From Geminicoccus sp. (GTDB taxonomy: Bacteria > Pseudomonadota > Alphaproteobacteria > UBA7985), in the NCBI GenBank assembly GCA_002708995.1, contig PAPT01000016.1:1-39891 (forward strand): a stretch of DNA of 39,891 nt, read 5' to 3'. Positions 18,228 to 26,870 of this stretch are shown piece by piece. A program made the translations under genes and the position numbers. The notes beneath the pieces are model-generated. The model did not search any database and was not told the origin of the DNA. It saw nothing but the letters and a program-made list of their open reading frames with translations. Every line of letters starts with the position of its first letter. Position 1 is the stretch's first letter.

Positions 18228-19168
18228 GCGGTCATGACCTCCAGATAGTGGACGATGACGCCTGCGCCGTTGGCGCCGGTGCAGACCTCGACCATGGCGC
18301 GCTGGTCCCAGCCGGGCTGAGCGGAAAAGCGCGGCAGGGGTTTGGCGATGGTCTTGCCTGCCGCAAAGCCCTCGCAGACCACGCGCACGCTGGACTGCTG
18401 GCGGGTGAACAGCGCGGGCTGGCTGATGGCTATCAAGGCCGAAGGGTCGTGGAAGTGGCAGAAATCCAGCCCCACGACGTCGGTGTGGAAACCGAAGTAC
18501 TGCTCCGCTGCTGCTGCCAGAAAGCGGCCGTTGGCGCCACCTTCTTCGGCCAGTCGGGCGACGTTATCCCGGGTCAGCGGCACCTGATGGGTGGCGTCCA
18601 GCCCCAGCATGGTCACGGTCCACGGTGCGGCGAAGACGATCTCGGCGGCTTCCGGGTCATCGTAGATGTTGGCCTCGGCGGCGGGGGTGACGTTGCCGTT
18701 GACGTTTGCCGCCCCGCCCATGATCGACACGCCTTTGACCAGCCCGGCAATCTCCGGCGCCTGCTGCAGCGCGGCGGCAATGTTGGTCAGCGGGCCGATG
18801 GGCACCAGTGTAACATCGCCCGGGTTCGCGCGGATGGTCTCAATGATGAAATCCGGGGCCGACTGCGCCGACAGCGGCGCCTGCACCTGCGCAGGGGAAC
18901 AGCCGCCGAAGCCATCCTCGCCATGGACCATGGCCGGGAAAGCGCGCCGCTCGATCACCAATGGGTCGGCGGCACCCTGCGCCACCGGGCAGGGCTTGCC
19001 GCCCATGTCGACAAGCGCGCGGGCATTGTGCGTGGTCTGCTCGATGCGGGCGTTGCCATAGACCGTGGTCAGGCCCAGCACGTCGAAATCAGGGGACTTG
19101 AGCGCGTACAGGATCGCGAAAGCATCGTCGATGCCCGGGTCCGTATCGATCAGAATTTTCTCGGGCAT
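18224..19168 (-). CDS. nucleoside hydrolase (IunH family)
   Basis: From ATG 19168, with a strong GGGGAGG site 6-8 bases upstream, the gene encodes 314 residues. The calcium-binding signature DTDPGIDDAFAI lies at residues 8-19. Also present are GNARIEQTTHNA, VTLVPIGPLTNIA, MGGAANVNGNVTPAAEANIYDDPEAA, and FCHFHDPSALIA with the last metal-ligand Asp. The enzyme cleaves the N-glycosidic bond of ribonucleosides to base and ribose. Whether it prefers purine or pyrimidine nucleosides cannot be told. It heads a two-gene operon with ribokinase. Confidence 0.93.
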   Translation of the reverse strand: MPEKILIDTDPGIDDAFAILYALKSPDFDVLGLTTVYGNARIEQTTHNARALVDMGGKPCPVAQGAADPLVIERRAFPAMVHGEDGFGGCSPAQVQAPLSAQSAPDFIIETIRANPGDVTLVPIGPLTNIAAALQQAPEIAGLVKGVSIMGGAANVNGNVTPAAEANIYDDPEAAEIVFAAPWTVTMLGLDATHQVPLTRDNVARLAEEGGANGRFLAAAAEQYFGFHTDVVGLDFCHFHDPSALIAISQPALFTRQQSSVRVVCEGFAAGKTIAKPLPRFSAQPGWDQRAMVEVCTGANGAGVIVHYLEVMTA

Positions 19169-19405
19169 GCGCCCCACCTCCCCTAGTGCTCTCCGCCTGC
19201 CGCCAGCAGGATCGACCGCACGGTGGCACAGATCGACAGGTGACAAAAGCGCGTCGTCGGCTTCGGGCTGGCCTTCGGTTACGACCGCGTGATCGGCACA
19301 GAAATCATAAAATGAACACTAAATCTGGTCTTTTGCTTGCGCAGGCTCAGGCAGGGTTCAGACGCCTTGTCCGATCCCCGAAACCAAAAAACGAGGACGA
19401 TCATT

Positions 19406-19861
19406 ATGAAAATGCTCTTTCAGGCAGCCTCAGCCGCTGCATTCTGCAGCCTTGCCCTGTCCGGCATCACCCACGCCCAGTCAGCGGAGTACATCGACAA
19501 GCGCTTGAAGCAGATCGATGACAACATCGCCAAGTTCGAGATGAAAATTGACGAAGCAGGCTGCGCAACCGCAGAAGATGCTGACCTCATGGTCATGTGT
19601 GAGCGTCTGGCCGGCCGGATCAGCGCGCACGAAGCCCGCAAGGCCATGTACGCAGAAGGGGTTCCGGCGGACTGCAGCAACAAGAAGGTCAAGCGGCTGA
19701 ACCGTGACCTGGCCAAGCTGGCCGCCCTCGACGCCGATGACGCCGAATACGAGGAAAAGAAGGCCAAGTTCGAGCGTAAGATCGCCTACCGCGAAGCGAA
19801 GGTTGAACGCATCCGGGAAACCATCGCTTCACTTATGGCCGAGCCACCAACCTCCGAATAG
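19406..19861 (+). CDS. small secreted coiled-coil protein, function unknown
   Basis: ATG 19406 has GAGGA 8-9 bases upstream and begins a clear signal peptide (MKMLFQAASAAAFCSLALSG to a HAQS cleavage region). The mature part of the 151-residue protein is highly charged, Lys- and Glu-rich helix. Three cysteines (EAGCAT, VMCERL, PADCSN) could form periplasmic disulfides. The first two are spaced much like those of the protein at 2420-3055, and the general layout is the same. No known domain is recognised. A strong terminator follows directly, so this is a single-gene transcript. Confidence 0.75.
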   Translation: MKMLFQAASAAAFCSLALSGITHAQSAEYIDKRLKQIDDNIAKFEMKIDEAGCATAEDADLMVMCERLAGRISAHEARKAMYAEGVPADCSNKKVKRLNRDLAKLAALDADDAEYEEKKAKFERKIAYREAKVERIRETIASLMAEPPTSE

Positions 19862-19886
19862 CGGTCGATATCGCACTAGCAAGAAG

Positions 19887-19918
19887 AGCCACGCTGCTGT
19901 CACGCAGCGTGGCTTTTT
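19887..19918 (+). terminator. intrinsic terminator
   Basis: Arms AGCCACGCTGC and GCAGCGTGGCT (11 bp, perfect) with a 6-base loop run into TTTTT. It lies 26 bases after the coiled-coil gene's stop. This is the best intrinsic terminator in the window. Confidence 0.92.
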
Positions 19919-20035
19919 CCGTTGCAGACGCCCGGAACTGATCAGCCAAGATGCAGTAGAGGGTTGCCAAACCGCTTTCGCCTATCCTCAATGCCGCAAA
20001 ATTCGCGCCGCTGTTGAAACGAGGTTGCAGGCACC

Positions 20036-21007
20036 ATGACGAGCAAAATCCGGGTTCTGATCACCACCCCCTGGCCACAGGGCGCCGTCGACGCGATGCG
20101 GGAGCACTTCGCGGTCGAGGTGCACGAAGGCCCCCTGCCCATGCCAGCGGAGAAATGGCACGCCGCGCTGCAGGACTTTGACGCCATTGCACCGACGGTG
20201 ATCGACCGGCTGCCACCCGCCGCATTTCAGGCTGAAGGGCGGCGAACCCGGATCCTCGGGAACTTCGGGGTCGGCTACAACCACATCGACATCGACGCGG
20301 CCCGGGCAAGCGGTCTGGCGGTGACCAACACCCCCGGCGTCCTGACTGACGCGACGGCGGATCAGGCCATGGGCCTGCTGCTCGCGGTCGCCCGTGGGAT
20401 CTCGCTGGGCGACTGGCATATCCGGGATGGCCAGTGGACCGGCTGGAACCCGACCGACCGGCTGGGAACGCAGGTTGCGGGCAAGACGCTGGGCATCATC
20501 GGTTTCGGCCGCATCGGTCAGGCTATGGCCCGCCGCGCGCATCACGGCTTTGGCATGCCGGTGGTGTTCTTCAATCGCAGCCGGATTGACCCTGCATTGG
20601 CTGCAAGCCTTGGCGCGCAGCAGCTCGATACGGTGGAAGCCGTGCTGGAGGCGTCGGATTTCGTGTCGCTGCACTGCCCCGGCGGGGCGGAAACCCGGCA
20701 CCTGATCAACGCCGAACGGCTGAAGCGCATGAAGCCGACCGCTTTCCTGATCAACACCGCCCGCGGCGACGTGGTCGACGAAGCCGCACTGGTTGACGCC
20801 CTGCAGGCCTGGACTATCGCCGGTGCCGGGCTCGATGTCTTCACGGAGGAGCCCAAGGTTCACCCAGGGCTGCTGGCGCTGACCAACTGCGTCCTCAACC
20901 CGCATCTGGGCTCGGCGACGATCGAAACCCGCACCGCCATGGGTCTGAAGGTGGTCGAGAACCTCGTTGCCTTCTTCGACGGGAAAACCCCGCCCGATCA
21001 GCTCTGA
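20036..21007 (+). CDS. D-2-hydroxyacid dehydrogenase, glyoxylate/hydroxypyruvate reductase type
   Basis: The 323-residue protein has the Rossmann motif IIGFGRIGQAMARRA. Its catalytic set is Arg in NTARGDVVDE, Glu in FTEEPKVHPGL and His in NPHLGSATIETR. Size and sequence style match the GhrB/GyaR branch, which reduces glyoxylate or hydroxypyruvate with NAD(P)H. The ATG at 20036 follows GGCACC with no good ribosome site. The gene stands alone between a terminator and the DUF805 gene. Substrate is inferred from family likeness only. Confidence 0.9.
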   Translation: MTSKIRVLITTPWPQGAVDAMREHFAVEVHEGPLPMPAEKWHAALQDFDAIAPTVIDRLPPAAFQAEGRRTRILGNFGVGYNHIDIDAARASGLAVTNTPGVLTDATADQAMGLLLAVARGISLGDWHIRDGQWTGWNPTDRLGTQVAGKTLGIIGFGRIGQAMARRAHHGFGMPVVFFNRSRIDPALAASLGAQQLDTVEAVLEASDFVSLHCPGGAETRHLINAERLKRMKPTAFLINTARGDVVDEAALVDALQAWTIAGAGLDVFTEEPKVHPGLLALTNCVLNPHLGSATIETRTAMGLKVVENLVAFFDGKTPPDQL

Positions 21008-21082
21008 AACCCCAGATTGATCAAGTGCCCTTATTAGGTTTAGGGTTATCGCATTAGTGTTAGCAGCCAAGAGGTCGATCCG

Positions 21083-21562
21083 ATGGAAAACCGTTCGCTA
21101 ACCTACATGCTGTTTTCGTTTCAGGGCCGGATGTCACGCTCGGAATACTGGCTGCGCTACACGATCCCCTTGCTGCTGCTCGACGTCGCAATGTTGGTGC
21201 TGATGATCGTGCTGTCGCTGGTCTTCGGCGTTGCGCAGTTCTTCGCCCAACTGCTCGGCTCCTACTCGATGGCGAACGACGCACCGGATTTAACTGCCAT
21301 GGCGGTCATCGGCTTCGTCTTGATCATGCTGCTCATTTTCGCGTCGGGTATTGCTTTTTTCTGGGCAGGGATCGCGGGCCCGGTCAAGCGCCTGCACGAC
21401 TGCAATCAGACCGGCTGGTTCTACTTGCTGACCTTCATCCCGGGCATCGGGCCGCTGGCGATGTTCATCTGGCTTGGCTTCTTCCGAGGCACGGTCGGTG
21501 AAAACACCTTCGGGCCAGATCCGAACGACCTGCCCGACAACACGCCCGACGCCTCCGCCTGA
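21083..21562 (+). CDS. DUF805 family inner-membrane protein
   Basis: The 159-residue protein has the DUF805 opening (FSFQGRMSRSEYWLRY), three to four hydrophobic segments, and the family's RLHDCNQTGWFYLLTFIPGIG stretch. A short acidic C-terminus ends in DPNDLPDNTPDA. AGAGG lies about 9 bases before ATG 21083. Family function is unknown. No operon link to either neighbour is evident. Confidence 0.88.
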   Translation: MENRSLTYMLFSFQGRMSRSEYWLRYTIPLLLLDVAMLVLMIVLSLVFGVAQFFAQLLGSYSMANDAPDLTAMAVIGFVLIMLLIFASGIAFFWAGIAGPVKRLHDCNQTGWFYLLTFIPGIGPLAMFIWLGFFRGTVGENTFGPDPNDLPDNTPDASA

Positions 21563-21622
21563 CCCCGCCAGAAGATCGCTTGATCGCCCCGAGGAAAAAG
21601 GCAAAAATTGTATCTTTCCAGC

Positions 21623-21651
21623 GTCTCAGACCGATCAGTGACGGCTGAGAC
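21623..21651. promoter_or_regulatory. inverted repeat upstream of the MATE gene
   Basis: GTCTCAG and CTGAGAC (7-bp arms) are separated by 15 bases and lie 18 bases before the MATE start codon. It could be a regulator site or a weak hairpin. No T-run follows. Confidence 0.3.
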
Positions 21652-21669
21652 TTCGTCCAAGGGCGGCGC

Positions 21670-23061
21670 ATGTCACAGAGTATGATGAGTTACAGGCAGC
21701 ACGCGCGGGCGATGCTGCTTCTCGGCTTTCCCCTGATCGGTAGTCACCTGGCGCAGGCAGCGGTCGGGCTGACCGATACCGTTATGCTGGGCTGGTACGA
21801 CGTCGAGGTGCTGGCCGCCGGGGTGCTGGCGACGAGTTTCTTCTTCATGCTGTTCGTACTGGCCAGCGGCTTTTCCTTCGCGGTCATGCCGCTGGTTGCT
21901 TCGGCTTCGAGCGCGGGGGATCCGGTGCAGGTCCGCCGGGTAACCCGCATGGGCCTGTGGCTGTCGATTGCCTTCGCGAGCCTGCTGTTTCCGTTGACGT
22001 GGTGGTCGGGCCGGATCCTGCTGCTGCTGGGTCAGGAACCCGTCCTCGCCGAACTGGCCCAGACCTACCTGCGGATTGCGGGTTTCGGGTTGCTACCCGC
22101 GCTGCTGGTCATGGTGCTCAAGAGCTACGTGGCCGCGCAGGAACGCGCCAGCATCGTGCTGTGGGTGACCATCGTCGGCGCGCTGGGCAACGCGCTCGCC
22201 AACTGGGTCCTGATTTTCGGCAACTTGGGCTTCCCGGAAATGGGGATTGCGGGGGCCGCACTGGCCAGCACCGTCAATTACGGCCTGATGCTGGCGGGGC
22301 TTTGTTTCTATGCGGTGCGCGTGTTCCCCGAACATGCCCTGTTCCAGCGGCTCTGGCGCCCGGATTGGGAAGCCCTGCGACGCGTGTTCCAGCTGGGTTG
22401 GCCCATCGGCCTGACGCATCTGGCTGAAAGCGCCATGTTCACGGCCTCGGCGATCATGATGGGCTGGGTCGGCACCCTGCCGCTGGCCGCCCACGGGATT
22501 GCGCTCCAGCTCGCCTCGACAACCTTCATGGTCCATATCGGGCTCAGTCAGGCGGCGACGGTGCGCGCCGGGCGCGCCTTCGGCAGGCGCGATGTCGACG
22601 GGCTGCTCCGTGGCGGTCAGGTCGGCTTCATGCTCGCGCTGGCCATGGTCGTGCTGACCATGGCGGCCTTCCTCGGCATGCCCGAAACCCTGATCAGCCT
22701 GTTCCTCGATCCCGCTGACCCGGACCGCCTCACCATTATCACCATCGGGGTCGGCCTTCTGGCCATGGCGGCGCTGTTCCAGCTGGCGGACGGCACGCAG
22801 GCTATGGCTGTCGCCCTGCTGCGCGGGGTGCACGACACGCGCGTTCCGATGATTCAGGCCGCCGTCAGCTACTGGCTGGTTGGCTTGCCCATCGGCTACG
22901 TGCTGGGTTTCTGGACGCCGCTGGGCGCCATCGGCATCTGGCTGGGTCTGGTGGCCGGGCTGAGCTGTGCTGCGGTGCTGCTGCTGCGCCGGTTCTGGTG
23001 GCAGCGGTTCTGGATGCAGGACATGACAACCACCGGCGCAGCGCCAGCGCGATCAGCCTAG
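21670..23061 (+). CDS. MATE family multidrug efflux transporter
   Basis: The 463-residue protein has about twelve transmembrane segments. MATE features include GFPLIGSHLAQAAVGLTDTVMLG in helix 1, the internal duplication with a matching GWPIGLTHLAESAMFTASAIMMG, and RGVHDTRVPMIQAAVSYW in the second half. MATE proteins export cationic drugs or metabolites using a Na+ or H+ gradient. AAGGG lies 7 bases before ATG 21670. Substrate is unknown. Confidence 0.92.
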   Translation: MSQSMMSYRQHARAMLLLGFPLIGSHLAQAAVGLTDTVMLGWYDVEVLAAGVLATSFFFMLFVLASGFSFAVMPLVASASSAGDPVQVRRVTRMGLWLSIAFASLLFPLTWWSGRILLLLGQEPVLAELAQTYLRIAGFGLLPALLVMVLKSYVAAQERASIVLWVTIVGALGNALANWVLIFGNLGFPEMGIAGAALASTVNYGLMLAGLCFYAVRVFPEHALFQRLWRPDWEALRRVFQLGWPIGLTHLAESAMFTASAIMMGWVGTLPLAAHGIALQLASTTFMVHIGLSQAATVRAGRAFGRRDVDGLLRGGQVGFMLALAMVVLTMAAFLGMPETLISLFLDPADPDRLTIITIGVGLLAMAALFQLADGTQAMAVALLRGVHDTRVPMIQAAVSYWLVGLPIGYVLGFWTPLGAIGIWLGLVAGLSCAAVLLLRRFWWQRFWMQDMTTTGAAPARSA

Positions 23062-23106
23062 TCCCTCTGGTCGCTTGCAGCTGGCATCGGCCCAGCAGCA
23101 ACGTAG

Positions 23107-23138
23107 CCCAGCGGCCCAGCGGCCCAGCGGCCCAGCGG
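23107..23138. repeat. tandem repeat, 8-bp unit x4
   Basis: CCCAGCGG is repeated four times without change, between two AACGT(A/G)GC words. It lies between the MATE stop and the aminotransferase start, so it falls in the likely promoter or leader of the latter. Confidence 0.85.
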
Positions 23139-23227
23139 CAACGTGGCTGATTTTTTGACTTTGCCTCGCCCGCGCGATGTCCCACAGTCTCCCTCAGGAG
23201 AGCCCGACAACTGAGGAACCCGAAGCG

Positions 23228-24454
23228 ATGCAAGCCTCTCAAGCCACCCCACCTGCGTCTTTTGCCGGATGGCTCGATGATACCAACGACATCACCCGCG
23301 CCTTTCTCGCCGCCGGGCAGATCCCTGGCCTGATCAACATCGCCGGCGGCCTGCCCGACCCGCAGGTCTATCCGGTCGATGCGCTGGCCGAAATCGCCGC
23401 GCAATCGGTCGCGGAGTTCCCGAACGAGACCCTCGGCTACGGCACCATTGAGGGCCTGCCGGACCTGCGCAGGGCAGTGGCGGCGCGCTATTCGACCGAC
23501 AGCCTCCGCCTGAGCCCCGAAAACGTGCTGATCACCACCAGCGGCATGCAGGCGCTGGACCTGATCGGCAAGGTCCTGCTCAACGAGGGCGACACAATGG
23601 CCGGGCAGTTCCCAACCTACCTCGGCGCGCTCGACTCCTGGCGCCCGCGCCGGCCCCACTTCCGCAATATGAACCTGCAGACCAACGATCTGGATTTTGT
23701 CGCAGCGATGACCGGCGCGAAATTCGCCTACACGGTGCCGAATTTCTCCAACCCGACCGGACGGCTGGTGCCCGAACAGACCCGGCGCGAGCTGGTCGCC
23801 GCAGCCCGCCAGACCGGCGCGTGGCTGGTCGAGGACGATCCCTACGGCGGTCTGAGCTACGACGGGCCGATCCCGCCCAGCGCGCTGGAGATTTCGGCCG
23901 AGGACGAGCCGGACGACGGCAGCCCCTACAGCGGTCCCGTGATCTATCTGGGCACGCTGTCCAAGATGGTCGCCCCGGGCCTGCGGGTGGGCTGGGCGAT
24001 CGCCGCGCCGGAGATGATCGCGGCGCTGACCACGGCTAAGCAGGGCTCGGACCTCTGCACCAGCGGCCTGACCCAGCGCATGACCTGCAAGATTTTCGAG
24101 GCCGGGCTGATCGAAAGCATGAACCCGGTGATGCTGCGTCTGTACGGCGGTCGGCGCGACGCCTTGCTCGCGGCCATGGACCGGCACCTTACCGACTTCT
24201 TCGACTGGCAGTTCCCCGAAGGCGGGATGTTCGTCTGGGCCTCGGCCAAGGATGAACGGCTGAACACCGACGAGCTGTTCAAGTTCGGGCTGGAGGAACT
24301 GGTCTGCGTCACCCCCAGCAGCGTCTTTGACTCGCAGGAAGAATTCCGCCGGGGCATCCGGCTGAATTTCACCATCAACGACGCCGAGGCGCTGGAAGAA
24401 GCGGTGATCCGCCTCGCCCGCGCGACCCGGCGCCTGTTGGCGACCCTGGGCTGA
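23228..24454 (+). CDS. PLP-dependent aminotransferase, class I/II (2-aminoadipate/MocR-type fold)
   Basis: Translation probably starts at ATG 23228, 11 bases after GAGGA; an ATG at 23177 has no ribosome site. The 408-residue protein has INIAGGLPDPQVYP near the N-terminus, GYGTIEGLPDLRRAVAARY, TTSGMQALDLIGKVL, PNFSNPTGRLV, DDPYGGLSYDG, and the PLP-lysine segment GTLSKMVAPGLRVGW. It ends with FPEGGMFVWA and the substrate-carboxylate Arg in GIRLNFT. It is the LysN/ARO8-like group, acting on broad amino acids, often aromatic or 2-aminoadipate. It lies 3 bases before an RraA-like aldolase gene, which suggests one pathway, with the keto acid product as the link. Confidence 0.9.
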   Translation: MQASQATPPASFAGWLDDTNDITRAFLAAGQIPGLINIAGGLPDPQVYPVDALAEIAAQSVAEFPNETLGYGTIEGLPDLRRAVAARYSTDSLRLSPENVLITTSGMQALDLIGKVLLNEGDTMAGQFPTYLGALDSWRPRRPHFRNMNLQTNDLDFVAAMTGAKFAYTVPNFSNPTGRLVPEQTRRELVAAARQTGAWLVEDDPYGGLSYDGPIPPSALEISAEDEPDDGSPYSGPVIYLGTLSKMVAPGLRVGWAIAAPEMIAALTTAKQGSDLCTSGLTQRMTCKIFEAGLIESMNPVMLRLYGGRRDALLAAMDRHLTDFFDWQFPEGGMFVWASAKDERLNTDELFKFGLEELVCVTPSSVFDSQEEFRRGIRLNFTINDAEALEEAVIRLARATRRLLATLG

Positions 24455-24457
24455 GCT

Positions 24458-25147
24458 ATGGCGATCACTGTTCACAACCCTGACAGCACCAGCACGGACG
24501 CAGAGACCGCGACCGTACGCCTGAGCGACGGCGAAATCGCCGCCTGGGCCGGTATCCCGGTCAGCGTTGCCGTCGACCTCGCACCCGAGGGGCAGATCGA
24601 CCCGACGGTTGCGCTGCGGACCCGACTGCCCGCCGGCATGGAAGCGGGTCTGAGCCTGCTGGGACGGGCGCTGACGGTGCGCTGCGACCCGCCGGACTTC
24701 GGCGCCGTGGTGCTGGCGCTCGACCACGTGCAGGCTGGCGATGTGGTGGTGATAGCCGCGCAGGCGCGCACTGACTTTGCCATGATCGGGGAGATCCTCG
24801 GCGGCCACCTGCGCAGCAAGGGCTGCGCGGGACTGGTGGTCGACGGCGCGGTGCGCGATATCGACCAGCTCGGCAGCTGGTCGGATTTCCCGGTGTTCGC
24901 GCGTGCGGTGAACCCGCTTGGGCCGACGTCGGCGGCGGGCGGCGTGCTCAACGGCCCGGTCGAGGTCGGGGGCAGCAGCATCAGCCCCGGCGATCTGATC
25001 CTCGGAGATGCAGACGGCCTGATCGCGCTCAACCCAGCGCTGGCGCGCGCGCATCTGGCGGGGGCGAGAACCAAGCTCGACCTTGAACAGCGCTGGATTT
25101 CGCAGCTGGCTGCGGGCCAGTCGGCCAAGGACGTGTTCGGGCTCTAG
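24458..25147 (+). CDS. RraA-like protein / 4-hydroxy-4-methyl-2-oxoglutarate aldolase family
   Basis: The 229-residue protein carries the family's active-site stretch [24 protein letters not shown], with the Arg and Asp used for substrate and metal, and the C-terminal [17 protein letters not shown]. Members are either HMG/CHA aldolases releasing pyruvate or RraA inhibitors of RNase E. The GE...G...VDG..RD motif fits the aldolase branch, and the neighbouring aminotransferase supports a metabolic role. It follows that gene by 3 bases. Its TAG stop shares the palindrome CTAG with the TAG stop of the opposing racemase-family gene. Confidence 0.85.
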   Translation: MAITVHNPDSTSTDAETATVRLSDGEIAAWAGIPVSVAVDLAPEGQIDPTVALRTRLPAGMEAGLSLLGRALTVRCDPPDFGAVVLALDHVQAGDVVVIAAQARTDFAMIGEILGGHLRSKGCAGLVVDGAVRDIDQLGSWSDFPVFARAVNPLGPTSAAGGVLNGPVEVGGSSISPGDLILGDADGLIALNPALARAHLAGARTKLDLEQRWISQLAAGQSAKDVFGL

Positions 25148-26172
25148 CGCGCGCCCCAGGTGTCGGAGAGCTTGTAGCCTTCGGGCCAGGGATCGTCAGG
25201 GTCCAGCATGTGCTGGTGCGTGCCGGTGATCCAGCCGCGCCCGGAGATTTCGGGGATCACTGCGGGCTGCCCGCCGAGGCTGGTTTCGGCGACGATGGTG
25301 CCGTGGAAGGTCGAATCAATCACCGACGTGACGGTCAGGCTGTCACCCACCGCCATCAGACCGCGCGCTTGCAGGATCGCCAGCCGCGCCGACAGCGCTG
25401 TTCCCGTGGGCGATCGGTCGACCTTGCCCGGCTGGATTGCGACCGCGGCCCGGGCCTCGAGACCGTCGGCGCCCTCTGTCAGCGGCCCGGCGAACAGGCA
25501 GAACGAAAAGTGCGTCCAGTCGGGGTTGTCCGGGTGACGGAACTTCAGCTGCTGATTGGCGGCGTTGGTGATGCTGACCCCCAGCTTGGCGATCCGGTGG
25601 GCTTCATCCGCGATCAGATCCAGCCCCAGCGCGGCTGCGTCTACCACCACAAAACTGTCCCCGCCGTAGGCGCTGTCGACCTTAATATCGCCGTGTCCCT
25701 CAACCTGCAGCGGCAGGTCCAGGTCGGCGGCGAAGGAAGGCACGTTCTGCACGAAGATGCGCTCGGCCTTGCCATCCCGGCAGCGGGCGCGGACCCGGAC
25801 CAGCCCCCCGGGGGCTTCGAGGGTCAGCGTGGTTTCAGGCTCGACCATCGGCACCAGACCGGCATCGAGCAGCACGGTGGCGACGCAGATCGAGTTCGAC
25901 CCCGACATGGGCGGGGTGTCCTCGGGCTCCATGATGATAAAGGCGGCGTCAGCATCCGGGTGCTTGGGCGGGACCAGCAGGTTGACGTGGCGGAACACGC
26001 CCCCGCGCGGCTCGTTGAGCACGAAGTTGCGCAGGGTCTGATCCTGCGCGATCCAGCGGCTTTGCGCCCACAGGGTTTCGCCCGGGGGCGGCAGCACGCC
26101 GCCGACGATGACATCGCCCACCTCGCCCTCGGCGTGGGCGGAAATGACATGAATGGTTTTTGAGCTGCGCAC
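25144..26172 (-). CDS. proline racemase family enzyme with Ser/Thr in place of both catalytic Cys
   Basis: The 342-residue protein starts at GTG 26172, with GAGAGGGA close upstream. The fold is clear from [24 protein letters not shown], the first active-site motif PPMSGSNSI and the second DRSPTGTAL. Proline racemase and 4-hydroxyproline epimerase use two cysteines at these places. trans-3-Hydroxyproline dehydratases have Cys and Thr. Here the residues are S90 and T256, so the two-thiol racemisation mechanism is not possible as usually drawn. A dehydratase or another chemistry on a hydroxy-amino acid is an inference. It converges on the RraA-like gene and lies just outside the tRNA-Glu element. 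Confidence 0.88.
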   Translation of the reverse strand: MRSSKTIHVISAHAEGEVGDVIVGGVLPPPGETLWAQSRWIAQDQTLRNFVLNEPRGGVFRHVNLLVPPKHPDADAAFIIMEPEDTPPMSGSNSICVATVLLDAGLVPMVEPETTLTLEAPGGLVRVRARCRDGKAERIFVQNVPSFAADLDLPLQVEGHGDIKVDSAYGGDSFVVVDAAALGLDLIADEAHRIAKLGVSITNAANQQLKFRHPDNPDWTHFSFCLFAGPLTEGADGLEARAAVAIQPGKVDRSPTGTALSARLAILQARGLMAVGDSLTVTSVIDSTFHGTIVAETSLGGQPAVIPEISGRGWITGTHQHMLDPDDPWPEGYKLSDTWGAR

Positions 26173-26322
26173 ACGTCCCTCTCTTCACCCGCCTGAACCC
26201 CGGCTGCCGGTCTCGAGGCTCTGGATTGGCCCGAAACCCCGCGACAACGGGCAGGGAAGCGCTGCAAGGGCGAACGGACTGCGTCGATACTAACGGTACG
26301 TCGGGGTGGAGCCGGAACCGGC

Positions 26323-26368
26323 TCTGGCTGCTCTGCCACCCCCCGTAGGAGGTGGCATCCCGTACGGG
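26323..26368. repeat. direct repeat, distal attachment site of the element
   Basis: This 46-bp repeat is identical to 28189-28234. It includes a copy of the tRNA-Glu 3' end (CCCGTACGGG part of acceptor and T arm) cut off from any tRNA, and a GCCACC...GGTGGC hairpin. The match ends exactly at 26368/28234. Confidence 0.93.
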
Positions 26369-26572
26369 GCCCCCTCCGTCGCGCACCATAAGCCATTGAA
26401 ACGCAATTACAACAGGAAGTTAGACTTCTCTTGGTGGTACAAGTATCAGTACAAATCCCTGCGCGAACCACTGAAAATTCAGCCTTTGGCAAAGTCAATT
26501 TCGTGACGTGTGACACTATACGAAGAGAGCCTTCGCTTTCTTCGCATGTTCAAACAATCACGGACAGATGAC
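26369..26572 (+). other. noncoding left end of the element
   Basis: No gene is seen in these 204 bases. Two GTACAA words (26437-26442 and 26449-26454) lie 12 bases apart, and a third lies near the other end at 28127-28132. They could be recombinase or excisionase arm sites. A promoter for the small gene at 26573 should lie here, but no clear boxes can be named. Confidence 0.4.
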
Positions 26573-26767
26573 ATGTCGATAATTGAGACCGAATGGGTGC
26601 CTCTGACGGAGGCCGTTCTTCGCTTCCACGGTGCTGGCATCCAGCTCACCTACAACCAACTGTACCGCCGCGTTCTTGATGCAAAGATACCGAGCACGCG
26701 GTTGGGAGGCCAGATTGGGTTCATGCCTGATCAGCTGGCCAAAGCAATCAATACACTCAAGGCTTAA
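26573..26767 (+). CDS. small helix-turn-helix protein, AlpA/excisionase-like
   Basis: The protein has 64 residues from ATG 26573, preceded by GGACAG. The layout EWVPLTEAV, then LTYNQLYRRVLDAKIPSTRLGGQIGF, then MPDQLAKAI resembles the MerR-like winged helix of AlpA/Xis and HTH_17 proteins, in which a tyrosine- or serine-type recognition helix is followed by a short wing and a final helix. Such proteins direct excision or switch on element genes. Other ATGs upstream (26546) would add a few residues. Its place as first gene of the element supports the call; similarity is by eye only. Confidence 0.6.
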   Translation: MSIIETEWVPLTEAVLRFHGAGIQLTYNQLYRRVLDAKIPSTRLGGQIGFMPDQLAKAINTLKA

Positions 26768-26870
26768 AGCCACCGAAAACTTCACGGGCCTGCGAGACAG
26801 CAAAGACGTACAAGAAGTTGCGCCGCTCCCGCGCCCGTTCTCTCCTTTTAAAAATCTGAAAGTTAGAACA

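Noticed and set aside
22865..25054. Minus-strand open frame of 729 codons opposite the aminotransferase and RraA-like genes
   Set aside because: It spans two well-recognised plus-strand genes and reads as His/Gln/Arg-rich shadow without family motifs.
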